Below, piece by piece: positions 34,367 to 44,531 of a stretch of DNA of 64,000 bases (within the stretch, counting starts at the first letter, position 1; each line of letters starts with the position of its first letter). Location: positions 62,001 to 126,000 of the forward strand of contig NZ_JAQQXR010000004.1 of NCBI RefSeq assembly GCF_028595325.1. Direction: 5' to 3'. A program made the position numbers and the translations under genes. The notes beneath the pieces were generated by a model that saw only the letters and a program-made list of their open reading frames with translations, ran no database searches and had not been told where the DNA came from. This DNA is from Janthinobacterium fluminis. GTDB lineage: Bacteria; Pseudomonadota; Gammaproteobacteria; Burkholderiales; Burkholderiaceae_D.

Positions 34367-35072
34367 GGGCGCTGCTGACGTCGGCCGAGAAGACGTAGCC
34401 GGCGCCGCGCACGGTCTTGATGAGCAGCGGTTGCTTGCCGTCGTCGTTCAGGCGCAGCCGCAGCCGGCTGATTTGCACGTCGAGCGAGCGGTCCAGCGGC
34501 CCGGCGTCGCGGCCGCGGGTCTGTTCGCACAGCACGCCGCGGTCGAGGATGTCACCGGGATGCTCGACGAAGTATTTCAGCAGCTGGAAGTCGAGCCCCG
34601 TCAGCGCGATGGCCTCGCCGCCGGCGTCGGTGACGGTGCGCTCGACCGTGTCGAGCGTGAAGCCGACGAAGCGGTAGTAGCGCGGCGGCGCGGCGTTGTC
34701 GATGCCGGTGCGGCGGTGGATCGCCTTGATCCGCGCCAGCAGCTCGCGCGGGCTGTAGGGCTTGGCGATGTAGTCGTCGGCGCCCAGTTCCAGGCCGACG
34801 ACGCGGTCGGTTTCGTCAGAGCTGGCGGTGAGCATGATGATCGGCACATTGGAGCGGCCGCGGACGATTTTGCACAGCGCGAAGCCGTCGGTGTCGGGCA
34901 GCATGACGTCGAGGATCAGCAGCGACAGTTCGTCGGCGCAGCGGTAGAACTCGGCCAGGAAGGTTTCGCCGTTGTGCGCCAGGCCGACTTCGTACTGGTT
35001 CTTTTCCAGGTAGGCCTTGAGCAGCATGCGGGTTTTCTGGTCGTCGTCAACGATGAGGATCTTGCGCGCCAT
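34359..35072 (-). CDS. OmpR-family response regulator
   Basis: 237 residues. Receiver domain with Asp55 in LLILDVMLPDTDG, acidic pocket VDDD and Lys in YIAKPYSP; C-terminal winged helix with GLDFQLLKYFVEHPGDILDR, SLDVQISRLRLRLNDDGK and LIKTVRGAGYVF. Overlaps the kinase gene (8 bp) and the end of the binding-protein gene (26 bp), so all three are co-expressed. Direct repeats GTAARKAAGCG at 36513-36543 upstream are a possible binding site. Confidence 0.93.
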   Translation of the reverse strand: MARKILIVDDDQKTRMLLKAYLEKNQYEVGLAHNGETFLAEFYRCADELSLLILDVMLPDTDGFALCKIVRGRSNVPIIMLTASSDETDRVVGLELGADDYIAKPYSPRELLARIKAIHRRTGIDNAAPPRYYRFVGFTLDTVERTVTDAGGEAIALTGLDFQLLKYFVEHPGDILDRGVLCEQTRGRDAGPLDRSLDVQISRLRLRLNDDGKQPLLIKTVRGAGYVFSADVSSAHA

Positions 35073-36366
35073 AGTCTTTTCCTTTTCCTTGTTTCGAAAG
35101 CGCCTGCATCATCGCGCCGATGCGCCGCTGGCTGTCGGCGGCGCTGATCCGGTCGTCGATGAAGTAGCGCCGCACTTCGGCGATGATGGCGTCCTTGCTG
35201 GTTTCGTCGGTTGCCATGCGGTGCACGAAGCTGGGCGCCTGCACGGCCGCGCCGCGCGCGAAGGTCTGCGCCGAGGCGCGCGCGCAGCTGTCCATTTTCG
35301 CCGGGTCGGCCGTGCGCAGCACCGAGATCGAGCCTTTGATCTGGTTGTATTCGGCCTGCGCCGGCGCCGCCGTGATGAGCTGGGCCAGTTTTTCCTGGGC
35401 CGCCTGGTGGCTGTAGTCGGCGGCGAACATGGCGAAGGTGTCGATGCTGTACAGGTGGTAGTTGCCGGTTTCCGGCACGGCGGCGCAGCCGAAGCCGTCG
35501 TCGGTGGCCACGCCCCAGGCATTCAGTTCGCCCTTGACCCAGTCGCCCATGATGAACATGGCCGCGTCGCCGTCGGCGAACTGGCGCGTCACTTCGGTCC
35601 ACGGCTTTTCCGCCAGGGGCTGCGGCATCCATTGTTTCAGCGCCTTCAGGCGCGTCAGCGCGCGCAGCAGGCGCGCGTCGGCGAAGGCCGCCGGATTCTT
35701 TTGCACGAACAGTTCGCGGTAGTAGCCCGGCCCGGACTCGGCCAGCACCAGCGTTTCGAACAGGGTCGCCACCTGCCACGCTTCGCTGCTTTGCGCCAGC
35801 GGCGTGATGCCGGCCTGTTTCAGTTGTTTGGCGACGCGCTCGAATTCGCCCCAGGTCTTGGGCGGCGCGATGCCCAGCCGGTTGAACACTTTGCGGTTGT
35901 AGTACAGATTGTTGACGCGGTGGATGCCGAGCGGCGCGGCCATCACATGGCCGCCGTGCTGCGCCTGCGCCCAGGCGGTCGGGTACATTTGCGCGCCCCA
36001 GTTGCCGGCGAGCGCGACGCTGTCGAGCGGCAGCAGCAGGCCCAGTTCGGCCCATTCGCCGACGCTGAAGCCGATCAGCTGCATGACTTCCGGCGAGGTG
36101 CCGGACAGGACGCGGCTCTTCAGGACCTTGACGGCGCCGACGCCGGCTCCGCCGGGGATGGCGGCGTCGCGCCAGTCGATGCCCTCGGCGGCCAGCCGCG
36201 TCACCAGCGTGTTGGCGGCCTTGCGCTCGCCGGCGGAGGTCCACCAGTGCAGCACTTGCAGCGCGTCGGCGCGGGCCGCGCCCATCAGGCTCAGGCCCAG
36301 CAAGGAGCAGCTAATTCCCCGACCGGCGCGCGCCAGCGCACGGTCAATCACGCGTGATTGAATCAA
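35047..36366 (-). CDS. Sugar ABC-type substrate-binding protein linked to the two-component system
   Basis: 439 residues with signal peptide (GRGISCSLLGLSLMGAARA). Family 1 extracellular solute-binding fold: LQVLHWWTSAGERKAANTL, FNRLGIAPPKTWGEFE, ADGDAAMFIMGDWVKGEL. It is clearly related to the binding protein of system 2 at 49972-51213. No permease genes belong to it; it is followed by a response regulator and kinase, so it may act as a sensor subunit rather than a transport receptor. TTG at 36366 is preferred because AGGGGA lies seven bases upstream; a GTG further upstream is possible. Confidence 0.85.
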   Translation of the reverse strand: MIQSRVIDRALARAGRGISCSLLGLSLMGAARADALQVLHWWTSAGERKAANTLVTRLAAEGIDWRDAAIPGGAGVGAVKVLKSRVLSGTSPEVMQLIGFSVGEWAELGLLLPLDSVALAGNWGAQMYPTAWAQAQHGGHVMAAPLGIHRVNNLYYNRKVFNRLGIAPPKTWGEFERVAKQLKQAGITPLAQSSEAWQVATLFETLVLAESGPGYYRELFVQKNPAAFADARLLRALTRLKALKQWMPQPLAEKPWTEVTRQFADGDAAMFIMGDWVKGELNAWGVATDDGFGCAAVPETGNYHLYSIDTFAMFAADYSHQAAQEKLAQLITAAPAQAEYNQIKGSISVLRTADPAKMDSCARASAQTFARGAAVQAPSFVHRMATDETSKDAIIAEVRRYFIDDRISAADSQRRIGAMMQALSKQGKGKDYGAQDPHR

Positions 36367-36420
36367 TGTCTCGTCCCCTGTTCCCACCGTTATGCACGAA
36401 TGCCGCCCGATGAAGAGCAA

Positions 36421-36801
36421 CTGCGAAAAGCTGGGTTCAGCCCCGCGGCACCGCGTTGTCAGACCTCTTTTTTATGCGACAAACTATAGCTTAACTAAAC
36501 ACGGCTGCGTGAGTAAGTAAGCGTCCAGTTTTGTAAAGAAGCGTAAGCTTTTGTTGCGTTTCCTTGGCGCCGGCAGCCGCCGCGCCAGCGCCCATGCGCC
36601 TTGCGCCGCCCTCCCCGCAGGTAAAGTTATGTAACAGCGCCGATTTCCCACAATACCAATTTTTCCCATTAAATCAATCACATAGGATATCACCTTAATA
36701 ACACTTTCGGTCCGCTGGTGTCACATTTTCTCGGGTGCTACTGTCCGTCCACTGCATCAGGACCTGCAGCCACTACCGACAAAAACCACTGGAGACAATC
36801 A
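36421..36801. other. Divergent regulatory region between two sugar-binding-protein genes
   Basis: 381 bp. Most is AT-rich compared with the genes. It contains the direct repeats at 36513-36543 and a GTAAAGTTATGTAAC stretch (36621-36635). No small gene with a credible start was seen. Confidence 0.5.
36513..36543. promoter_or_regulatory. Direct repeat, possible OmpR-family response regulator site
   Basis: GTAAGTAAGCG (36513-36523) and GTAAAGAAGCG (36533-36543) have a 20-bp period, two helical turns, as for many OmpR-family sites. They lie between the divergent sugar-binding-protein genes at 36366 and 36802, so one regulator could act on both. Binding is inferred. Confidence 0.45.
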
Positions 36802-38052
36802 ATGCAATCCTTTCGTATGATGCGCGGCGCCGCGCTGTGCACCCTGTTGGCCGCCACCGGCGCGCAGGCCGCCACCCTCACCATCGAAAGCTGGCGCGTC
36901 GACGACAAGGCGCTGTGGGAGACGGTGCTGATCCCGGCCTTCCAGAAGAAGAACCCCGGCATCGAGGTCAAGTTCGCGCCGACGGCGCCGACCGAATACG
37001 ATTCCAGCCTGACCGCGCGTCTGGCCGGCGGCACCGGCGGCGACCTGCTGGCCTGCCGCCCCTTCGACGTGTCGCTGTCGCTGTACAAGCGCGGCCACCT
37101 CGACAAGCTCGACGGCCGGGCCGGCATGGAGAATTTCCCCGCTTCGGCCAAGGTGGCCTGGCAGACCGACAATGGCAAGGATACCTTCTGCATGCCGGTC
37201 GCCTCGGTGATGCACGGCTTTTTGTACAACAAGAAGATCTTCCAGGAGCTGAAACTGCAGGCGCCGAAGACCGAAGACGAGTTCTTCAAGGTGCTGGAGA
37301 CGGTGAAGAAAAGCGGCAAGTACGCGCCGCTGGCGCTCGGCACGGCCGACCAGTGGGAGGCCAACCAGGTGATTTTCACCAGCATCGGCGCCAATTACTG
37401 GAAGGGCGAGGAAGGCCGCCAGGCGCTCATCGCCGGCAAGGCCAAGTTCACCGATCCGCAGTTCGTCGCCGCCTGGGACTATGAGGCCAAGGTCGGCAGC
37501 TATCTGTCGAAGGGCGCCAGCGCGCAAACCTACGGCGACAGCCAGAACCAGTTCGCCCTCGGCAAGGCAGCGATCTATCCGACCGGCTCGTGGGACATCT
37601 CCTACTTCAACCAGGACCCGGCGCTGGAAATGGGCGCCTTCCCGCCGCCCGTGCGCAAGGCCGGCGACAAGTGCTACATCTCCGACCATACCGACATCGG
37701 CATGGCCGTCAACGCGAAGTCGAAGAACAAGGCGGAAGCCTACAAATTCCTGGCCTGGCTGGGCTCGCAGGAGTTCGCCGACATCTACACCAACAAGGTG
37801 ACCGGCTTCTTCTCGCTGTCGAACCACGCGATCACGGTGAAAGACCCGGTCGCCAGGCAGATGATCGGCTGGCGCGCCAGCTGCGCCTCGACGATCCGCC
37901 TGAACGCGCAGGTGCTCAACCGCGGCGAGCCGAGCATGGAAAACGAGCTGTGGAACGTCAACGCGCAAGTCTTGAACGGCAAGCTGTCGGGCAAAGACGC
38001 GGCCAGGCAGATACAGGCCGGCTTCGCCAAATGGTACAAGCCGCAGCAGTAG
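36802..38052 (+). CDS. Sugar ABC transporter 1, substrate-binding protein
   Basis: 416 residues with signal peptide (MRGAALCTLLAATGAQA). Family 1 solute-binding protein: LTIESWRVDDKALWETVLIPAFQK, TARLAGGTGGDLLACRPFDVS, FALGKAAIYPTGSWDISYF. First gene of a five-gene set with two permeases, an ATPase and a porin. Specificity is unknown, probably an alpha- or oligo-glucoside or monosaccharide. GGAGA is seven bases before the ATG. Confidence 0.93.
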   Translation: MQSFRMMRGAALCTLLAATGAQAATLTIESWRVDDKALWETVLIPAFQKKNPGIEVKFAPTAPTEYDSSLTARLAGGTGGDLLACRPFDVSLSLYKRGHLDKLDGRAGMENFPASAKVAWQTDNGKDTFCMPVASVMHGFLYNKKIFQELKLQAPKTEDEFFKVLETVKKSGKYAPLALGTADQWEANQVIFTSIGANYWKGEEGRQALIAGKAKFTDPQFVAAWDYEAKVGSYLSKGASAQTYGDSQNQFALGKAAIYPTGSWDISYFNQDPALEMGAFPPPVRKAGDKCYISDHTDIGMAVNAKSKNKAEAYKFLAWLGSQEFADIYTNKVTGFFSLSNHAITVKDPVARQMIGWRASCASTIRLNAQVLNRGEPSMENELWNVNAQVLNGKLSGKDAARQIQAGFAKWYKPQQ

Positions 38053-38135
38053 GCCCCGTCCTCCCCCCCATGCCTGGCGCATGGTTTACGCCGGCGGCGC
38101 CGCCGCCGGGTTTTTATTCCGTTTGGAGAGTGGCC

Positions 38136-39050
38136 GTGAAAAGAGCTTTTCCCTGGCATATCGTGGTGTTTCTCGCGCCGGCGGTGCTGGTCTACTCGCT
38201 GTTCAGCGCCCTGCCCCTGATCGACACGCTGCGCCTCGGCTTTTACGCCACCAGCGAGGCAGGCCACTACAGCTTCGCCGGCCTGGCCAACTACGCCACC
38301 ATCCTGTTCGATCCGCAGTGGTCGCAGGCGTTCTGGAACGCCATGTGGAACAACCTGAAGTTCTTCCTGATCCATATGCTGCTGCAAAACCCCATCGGCC
38401 TGGTGCTGGCCACGCTGTTCAGCCTGAAGGGTTTGCGGGGCGAGCGCACCTACCGCACGCTGATTTTCCTGCCGACGCTGCTGTCGGTCGTCATCATCGG
38501 CTTCATCTGGCAGCTGATCCTGTCGCCGCTGTGGGGCGTCGGCGAGTCGCTGCTCAGCTACGCCGGGCTGGCCGATTACTTCGCGCCGTGGCTGGGGCAG
38601 GAGTCGAGCGCCCTGTTCACCATCGCGCTGGTGTCGGTGTGGCAGTACATCGGCATCCCGATGATGCTGATCTACGCGGCGCTGCTGGCCGTGCCGGAGG
38701 AGATAGTCGAGGCGGCCCACGCCGAGGGCGCCGGCGCGCTGCGCATTTTCTGGGAGATCAAGCTGCCGCTGATCTGGCCGACGCTGGGCCTGGTGACCAT
38801 CCTGACCTTTGTCGCCAACTTCAACGCTTTCGACCTGGTGTACTCGGTCAAGGGCGCGCTGGCCGGGCCGAACTACGCCACCGACATCCTCGGCACCTTC
38901 TTTTACCGCACCTTCTTCGGCTACCAGGCGCAGATCGGCAGCCCGACGATGGGCGCGGCCGTGGCGACGCTGATGTTCCTGGTGATACTGGCCGGCGTCG
39001 GCATGTACTTCTATTTGGTGCAGCGCAAGCTGACGCGCTATGAGCTGTGA
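38136..39050 (+). CDS. Sugar ABC transporter 1, permease (MalF-like)
   Basis: 304 residues, six membrane helices, with the EAA loop VEAAHAEGAGALRIFWEIKLP. GTG at 38136 is chosen: GGAG lies seven bases before it and the first helix (PWHIVVFLAPAVLVYSLF) follows directly. Spaced 83 bp from the binding-protein gene. Confidence 0.93.
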   Translation: MKRAFPWHIVVFLAPAVLVYSLFSALPLIDTLRLGFYATSEAGHYSFAGLANYATILFDPQWSQAFWNAMWNNLKFFLIHMLLQNPIGLVLATLFSLKGLRGERTYRTLIFLPTLLSVVIIGFIWQLILSPLWGVGESLLSYAGLADYFAPWLGQESSALFTIALVSVWQYIGIPMMLIYAALLAVPEEIVEAAHAEGAGALRIFWEIKLPLIWPTLGLVTILTFVANFNAFDLVYSVKGALAGPNYATDILGTFFYRTFFGYQAQIGSPTMGAAVATLMFLVILAGVGMYFYLVQRKLTRYEL

Positions 39051-39122
39051 ACGCAAGGCCGAAAAGCCGGGGCCAGCCCCCGGACTGCCGCCTCCGATGA
39101 ACCTCAACTGACTGCTCTCGCC

Positions 39123-39962
39123 ATGAAACAGCCTTTATACCGGCCTCTGGGAACAGCGGGCGTGCATGCGATCCTGGGCGGCTACACCCTGGTCGCCCTG
39201 TTCCCGATCTTCCTGATCCTGATTAACTCGGTGAAGAGCCGCGCGGCGATCTTCGCCAACCCGCTGGCGCTGCCGACGCCGGAGACGTTTTCGCTGATCG
39301 GCTTTCACAAGGTGCTGGCCAATTCGCACTTCCTGCTCTACTTCGGCAACAGCCTGTTCGTCACGCTGGTGTCGCTGGTGTGCATCGTACTGTTCGGCGC
39401 GATGGCGGCGTGGGCACTGTCCGAATACCCCTTCCCGGCCAGCCGCTGGATGACCTTGTACCTGGCGATCGGCATCATGATCCCGATCCGCCTGGGCACC
39501 GTGTCCATCCTCGAACTGGTGGTCAAGCTCGACCTGATCAACACGCTGACGGCGCTGATCCTGGTGTACACGGCGCAGGGCCTGCCGCTGGCGGTGATGA
39601 TCTTGTCCGAGTTCGTGCGCCAGGTGCCGCGCGAGCTGAAGGATGCGGCGCGCTGCGACGGCGTGGGCGAATACAAGATCTTCTTCCAGGTGATCCTGCC
39701 GCTGATCCGCCCCGCCATCGCCACCGTCGCCGTGTTCACCATGATCCCGGCCTGGAACGACCTGTGGTTCCCGCTGATCCTGGCGCCGTCCGACCAGACC
39801 AAGACCGTCACGCTGGGCGTGCAGCAGTTCATCGGCCAGTACGTGACCGACTGGAATTCGGTGCTGGCGGCGCTGTCGCTGGCGGTCATTCCCGTGCTGC
39901 TCATGTACGTCATTTTCTCTCGTCAACTGATCCGGGGCCTGACTTCCGGCGCGGTCAAATAA
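39123..39962 (+). CDS. Sugar ABC transporter 1, permease (MalG-like)
   Basis: 279 residues, six helices. EAA loop KDAARCDGVGEYKIFFQVILP and the C-terminal VIFSRQLIRGLTSGAVKG-like end are typical of MalG-type carbohydrate permeases. It is followed by the ATPase gene after 10 bp. Confidence 0.94.
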   Translation: MKQPLYRPLGTAGVHAILGGYTLVALFPIFLILINSVKSRAAIFANPLALPTPETFSLIGFHKVLANSHFLLYFGNSLFVTLVSLVCIVLFGAMAAWALSEYPFPASRWMTLYLAIGIMIPIRLGTVSILELVVKLDLINTLTALILVYTAQGLPLAVMILSEFVRQVPRELKDAARCDGVGEYKIFFQVILPLIRPAIATVAVFTMIPAWNDLWFPLILAPSDQTKTVTLGVQQFIGQYVTDWNSVLAALSLAVIPVLLMYVIFSRQLIRGLTSGAVK

Positions 39963-39972
39963 TAGGTGCTAT

Positions 39973-41106
<1,134 letters not shown>

Positions 41107-41148
41107 GCATGTTGTATACGGATTGAACCGGGGACGGTTCGAGGCACG

Positions 41149-41169
41149 GTGCCCAAGGGCACATTTTTT
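41149..41169 (+). terminator. Weak intrinsic terminator between ATPase and porin
   Basis: GTGCCC-AA-GGGCAC followed by ATTTTTT. The loop is only two bases as drawn (four if one pair is opened), so it may lower rather than stop transcription into the porin gene. Confidence 0.55.
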
Positions 41170-41193
41170 CTATAACTATAATCAAGGAGATGT

Positions 41194-42429
41194 ATGAATC
41201 ACCCCATGTTGAAATCGCTTTCGCTGGCCATCCCCCTCGTGCTTGCCGTCGGCCAGGCCCGGGCGGGCGACGCCGAGGGCGAGTACCACGGCTACTTCCG
41301 CGCCGGCGTCGGCACCTCGTCGAACAACCGCGGCCCGCAGGCTTGCTATGGCCTGGGCGGCAACACGATGCGCTACCGCCTCGGCAACGAGTGCGACACC
41401 TACGGCGAGTTCGAGTACCAGCGCGAAATGGGCAAGCCGATCAACGGCGTCAGCTTCGTCGGCCACGTCATGCTCGACGCCTACCACGCCAGCTCGAACG
41501 TCAGCGCCTCCGACATCCACGTGGCGAAGATGTATGTCGAGGCCAAGGGCATCCCCGAGCTGAACGGCGGCACGGCCTGGATAGGCAAGCGCTATTACAT
41601 GCGTCCGGACATCCATTTCCTCGATCTGCAATACGTCAACATGAACGGCACCGGCGGCGGCATCGACCAGTACAAGCTGGGACCGGGCCGCATCAGCTAC
41701 GGCTTCTTCAAGGACAAGGACAAGGTCGGCACCTCGGCGCTGCGCCAGAACCTCGTCTACCAGGGCATTCCCGTCAATAACAACGGCACGGTCGACGTGC
41801 TGACCTCCTACATCCGCCCCGACATCAAGGACGACACCACGCACAGCGGCTGGCAAATCACCATCCTGCACAAACAGGACAAGGTCTTCGGCGGCGCCAA
41901 CACCATCGGCTTCCAGCACGGCGTCGGCCCCGGCACCGGCAAGGGCGGCCAGTGCTGCGACCGCATCGGCACCACCGGCGACATCAAGAACGGCTCGGAC
42001 GTGACGCGCACGCGCTTCTTCGACTCGCTGTGGGTGCAGGCGACGCCGAACTGGAGCGCCGAGCTGGTGGCCGTGGTGCAGCGCGACAAGTCGAACGCCT
42101 CCGGCGGCACCTCGACCTGGACCTCGCTGGGCATGCGCCCCGTGTACGCGCTGTCGGACCACTTCAAGCTGCAGTTCGAGCTGGGCACGGACCGCGTCAC
42201 CTCGCCCACCGGCGGCGCGGCGCAGCGCCTGACCAAATTCACCTTCGCCCCGACCTTGACGGCGGGCAAGGGATACTGGGACCGCCCGGAGCTGCGCGCC
42301 TTCATCACGCACGCGCGCTGGAACGACGCGGCCACGGCCGCCGTCAACGCGGCCAACGAGTCCGGCCCGGTTTTCGGCAAGTCCACCAGCGGCACCTCGG
42401 TCGGGCTGCAGGTCGAAACCTGGTTCTGA
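41194..42429 (+). CDS. Maltoporin-type outer-membrane sugar porin 1
   Basis: 411 residues with signal peptide (LSLAIPLVLAVGQARA). LamB-type features: GYFRAGVGTS at the start of the first strand, ACYGLGGNTMRYRLGNECDTYGEFEY, FRRYYMR-like WIGKRYYMRPDIHFLDL, and the C-terminal strand ending in Phe (LQVETWF), needed for outer-membrane assembly. Allows sugar entry for system 1. Confidence 0.93.
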   Translation: MNHPMLKSLSLAIPLVLAVGQARAGDAEGEYHGYFRAGVGTSSNNRGPQACYGLGGNTMRYRLGNECDTYGEFEYQREMGKPINGVSFVGHVMLDAYHASSNVSASDIHVAKMYVEAKGIPELNGGTAWIGKRYYMRPDIHFLDLQYVNMNGTGGGIDQYKLGPGRISYGFFKDKDKVGTSALRQNLVYQGIPVNNNGTVDVLTSYIRPDIKDDTTHSGWQITILHKQDKVFGGANTIGFQHGVGPGTGKGGQCCDRIGTTGDIKNGSDVTRTRFFDSLWVQATPNWSAELVAVVQRDKSNASGGTSTWTSLGMRPVYALSDHFKLQFELGTDRVTSPTGGAAQRLTKFTFAPTLTAGKGYWDRPELRAFITHARWNDAATAAVNAANESGPVFGKSTSGTSVGLQVETWF

Positions 42430-42454
42430 CGGCGCCGCCTCAACGGCGCAAACA

Positions 42455-42485
42455 GCCGGGGCCGGCCTGAAGCGCCAGCCCCGGC
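42455..42485. terminator. Hairpin downstream of porin 1
   Basis: GCCGGGGC pairs with GCCCCGGC (8 bp), then a mismatch and three more pairs around a CTGAAGC loop. There is no T-run, so it is either a Rho-type end or a REP-like hairpin. Located 25 bp after the porin stop. Confidence 0.5.
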
Positions 42486-42593
42486 CCTCCCCCTCCCTCC
42501 CTTCGGCTCCCCGCGCCGCCCCGATATTGGCTTTATTGCAACAAGCACTTGCCAGCCGGCGCCCCCCGTCCTAGAATGGATGAGACAAAAATA

Positions 42594-42605
42594 GAACGAG
42601 CGTTC
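42594..42605. promoter_or_regulatory. Palindrome upstream of the acyl-CoA ligase gene
   Basis: GAACG-AG-CGTTC, five-base arms, ends 39 bp before the ATG at 42645. The form fits a TetR- or FadR-like fatty-acid regulator site; no such regulator is encoded next to it. Confidence 0.45.
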
Positions 42606-42644
42606 GCTTTCCATTCCCACCGAAGCATAGACGAGAGGCAGACT

Positions 42645-44327
42645 ATGGAGAAAATCTGGTTGAAGTCGTACCCCAAGGGCGTGCCCGCGGAGATCGACCC
42701 CGCGCAATACCCGTCGCTGGTCCATTTGATGGAAGAGTCATTCCAGAAATTTGCCGCGCGCAAGGCTTATGTCTGCATGGACAAGTTCCTCAGCTATGCG
42801 GAGCTGGACAAGTATTCCACCCACCTTGGCGCCTGGCTGCAGAGCAAGGGCATGCAAAAAGGCGCGCGCGTGGCCATCATGATGCCGAACGTGCTGCAAT
42901 ACCCGATCGCCGTCGCCGCCGTGCTGCGCGCCGGCTACACGGTGGTCAATGTGAACCCCCTGTACACGCCGCGCGAGCTGGAGCACCAGCTCAACGATTC
43001 CGGCGCCGAGGCCATCATCGTGCTGGAAAATTTCGCCACGACGCTGCAGCAGGTGCTGGCCCGCACGGCCGTCAAGCACGTGGTGCTGGCCAGCATGGGC
43101 GACATGCTGGGCGCCGCCAAGGGCCTGCTCGTCAATCTCGTCGTGCGCAAGGTCAAAAAGATGGTGCCGGCCTTCGCCCTGCCCCAGGCCGTCGCCTTCA
43201 AGCGGGCGCTGGCGCAAGGCGCCCGCATGCGCCTGGCGCCGGTGCAACTGGGCCAGGACGACATCGCCTTCCTGCAATACACGGGCGGCACCACCGGCGT
43301 GTCGAAGGGCGCCACGCTGTCGCACCGCAATGTGATCGCCAACGTGCTGCAAAACGACACCTGGGCCCAGCCGGCGCTGCAACAGGGCAAGCCCGTCGCG
43401 GCCCTGAGCATCGTCTGCGCGCTGCCGCTGTACCACATCATGGCCCTGACGGCCTGCATGCTGGTGGGCACGCGCTGGGGCGCGCTGAATATCCTGATCC
43501 CGAATCCGCGCGACATTCCCGGCTTCATCAAGGTGCTGGCCAAGCATCCCTTCAATATGCTGCCGGCCGTAAACACCCTGTTCAACGGCCTGCTGAACCA
43601 CCCGGACTTCGCCAAGCTCGACTTTTCCGGCCTGAAGGTGTGCCTGGGCGGCGGCATGGCGGTGCAGCAAGTCGTCAGCGAGCGCTGGCAGCAAACCACC
43701 GGCTGCCTGATCGTCGAAGGCTACGGCCTGTCGGAAACGGCGCCGGCGGCGACCCTGAACCTGGCCGACGCCGAGAAGTTCACCGGCTCGATCGGCCTGC
43801 CGCTGGCCTCCACCGACATCGCCATCCTCGACGACGAGGGCACACCCGTGGCGCACGGCCAGCCCGGCGAAATCGCCATACGCGGGCCGCAGGTGATGGT
43901 CGGCTACTGGAACCGGCCCGAGGACACGGCGGCCGTGATGACGGCGGACGGCTTCTTCAAGTCGGGCGACATCGGCATCATGGACGAGCGCGGCTTCACC
44001 CGCATCGTCGACCGCAAGAAGGACATGATCCTCGTCTCCGGCTTCAACGTCTACCCGAACGAGATCGAGGGCGTCGTCGCGGCCCACCCCGGCGTGCTCG
44101 AATGCGCCTGCATCGGCGTACCGGACGGCAATTCGGGCGAAGCCGTCAAATTGTACGTCGTGCGGCGCGACCCGGCGCTGACGGCCGAGCAGCTGATGGC
44201 CTATTGCAAGGAGCAATTCACGGCCTACAAGAAGCCGAAGTACATCGAATTCCGCGACGAACTGCCGAAGACCAACGTCGGCAAAATCCTGCGCCGCGTG
44301 CTGCGCGACGAAAAACAGGCCGCCTGA
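42645..44327 (+). CDS. fadD: Long-chain fatty acid-CoA ligase
   Basis: 560 residues. Activates fatty acids to acyl-CoA with ATP. AMP-binding P-loop LQYTGGTTGVSKGA near 205-220, ANL motif EGYGLSETAPAATLN near 345-360, hinge DIGIMDERGFTRIVDRKKDMILVSGFNVYPNEIE near 445-480 (FadD-type FACS motif), and the catalytic Lys near the end in LPKTNVGKILRR. AGAGGC precedes the ATG. It stands alone between sugar transport operons. Confidence 0.93.
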   Translation: MEKIWLKSYPKGVPAEIDPAQYPSLVHLMEESFQKFAARKAYVCMDKFLSYAELDKYSTHLGAWLQSKGMQKGARVAIMMPNVLQYPIAVAAVLRAGYTVVNVNPLYTPRELEHQLNDSGAEAIIVLENFATTLQQVLARTAVKHVVLASMGDMLGAAKGLLVNLVVRKVKKMVPAFALPQAVAFKRALAQGARMRLAPVQLGQDDIAFLQYTGGTTGVSKGATLSHRNVIANVLQNDTWAQPALQQGKPVAALSIVCALPLYHIMALTACMLVGTRWGALNILIPNPRDIPGFIKVLAKHPFNMLPAVNTLFNGLLNHPDFAKLDFSGLKVCLGGGMAVQQVVSERWQQTTGCLIVEGYGLSETAPAATLNLADAEKFTGSIGLPLASTDIAILDDEGTPVAHGQPGEIAIRGPQVMVGYWNRPEDTAAVMTADGFFKSGDIGIMDERGFTRIVDRKKDMILVSGFNVYPNEIEGVVAAHPGVLECACIGVPDGNSGEAVKLYVVRRDPALTAEQLMAYCKEQFTAYKKPKYIEFRDELPKTNVGKILRRVLRDEKQAA

Positions 44328-44334
44328 ACCGGCC

Positions 44335-44389
44335 GGGGACAGACCACCATTTCCGCGAAATCTTTCCCGGAAAATGGTGGTCTGTCCCC
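44335..44389. repeat. REP-like palindromic element, copy 2
   Basis: Arms begin GGGGACAGACCACCATTT and end with the reverse complement (one-base difference between arms). 55 bp in total, 7 bp after the fadD stop, in the place of a terminator. Shares GGGGACAGACCAC with copies at 28835 and 61596. Confidence 0.9.
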
Positions 44390-44531
44390 GGCTGTTCGCT
44401 TACGGACAGGCGCCACTGTCCGGCTCCGCACACCTCCCCGCCGCTCCCCCCGCACCGCCCTTGTTGCTGGGCTGGCACGTAGTTTGCTGTATTGCCTATA
44501 TTATCCGTTTCATTATCGACAGGGGAATACC

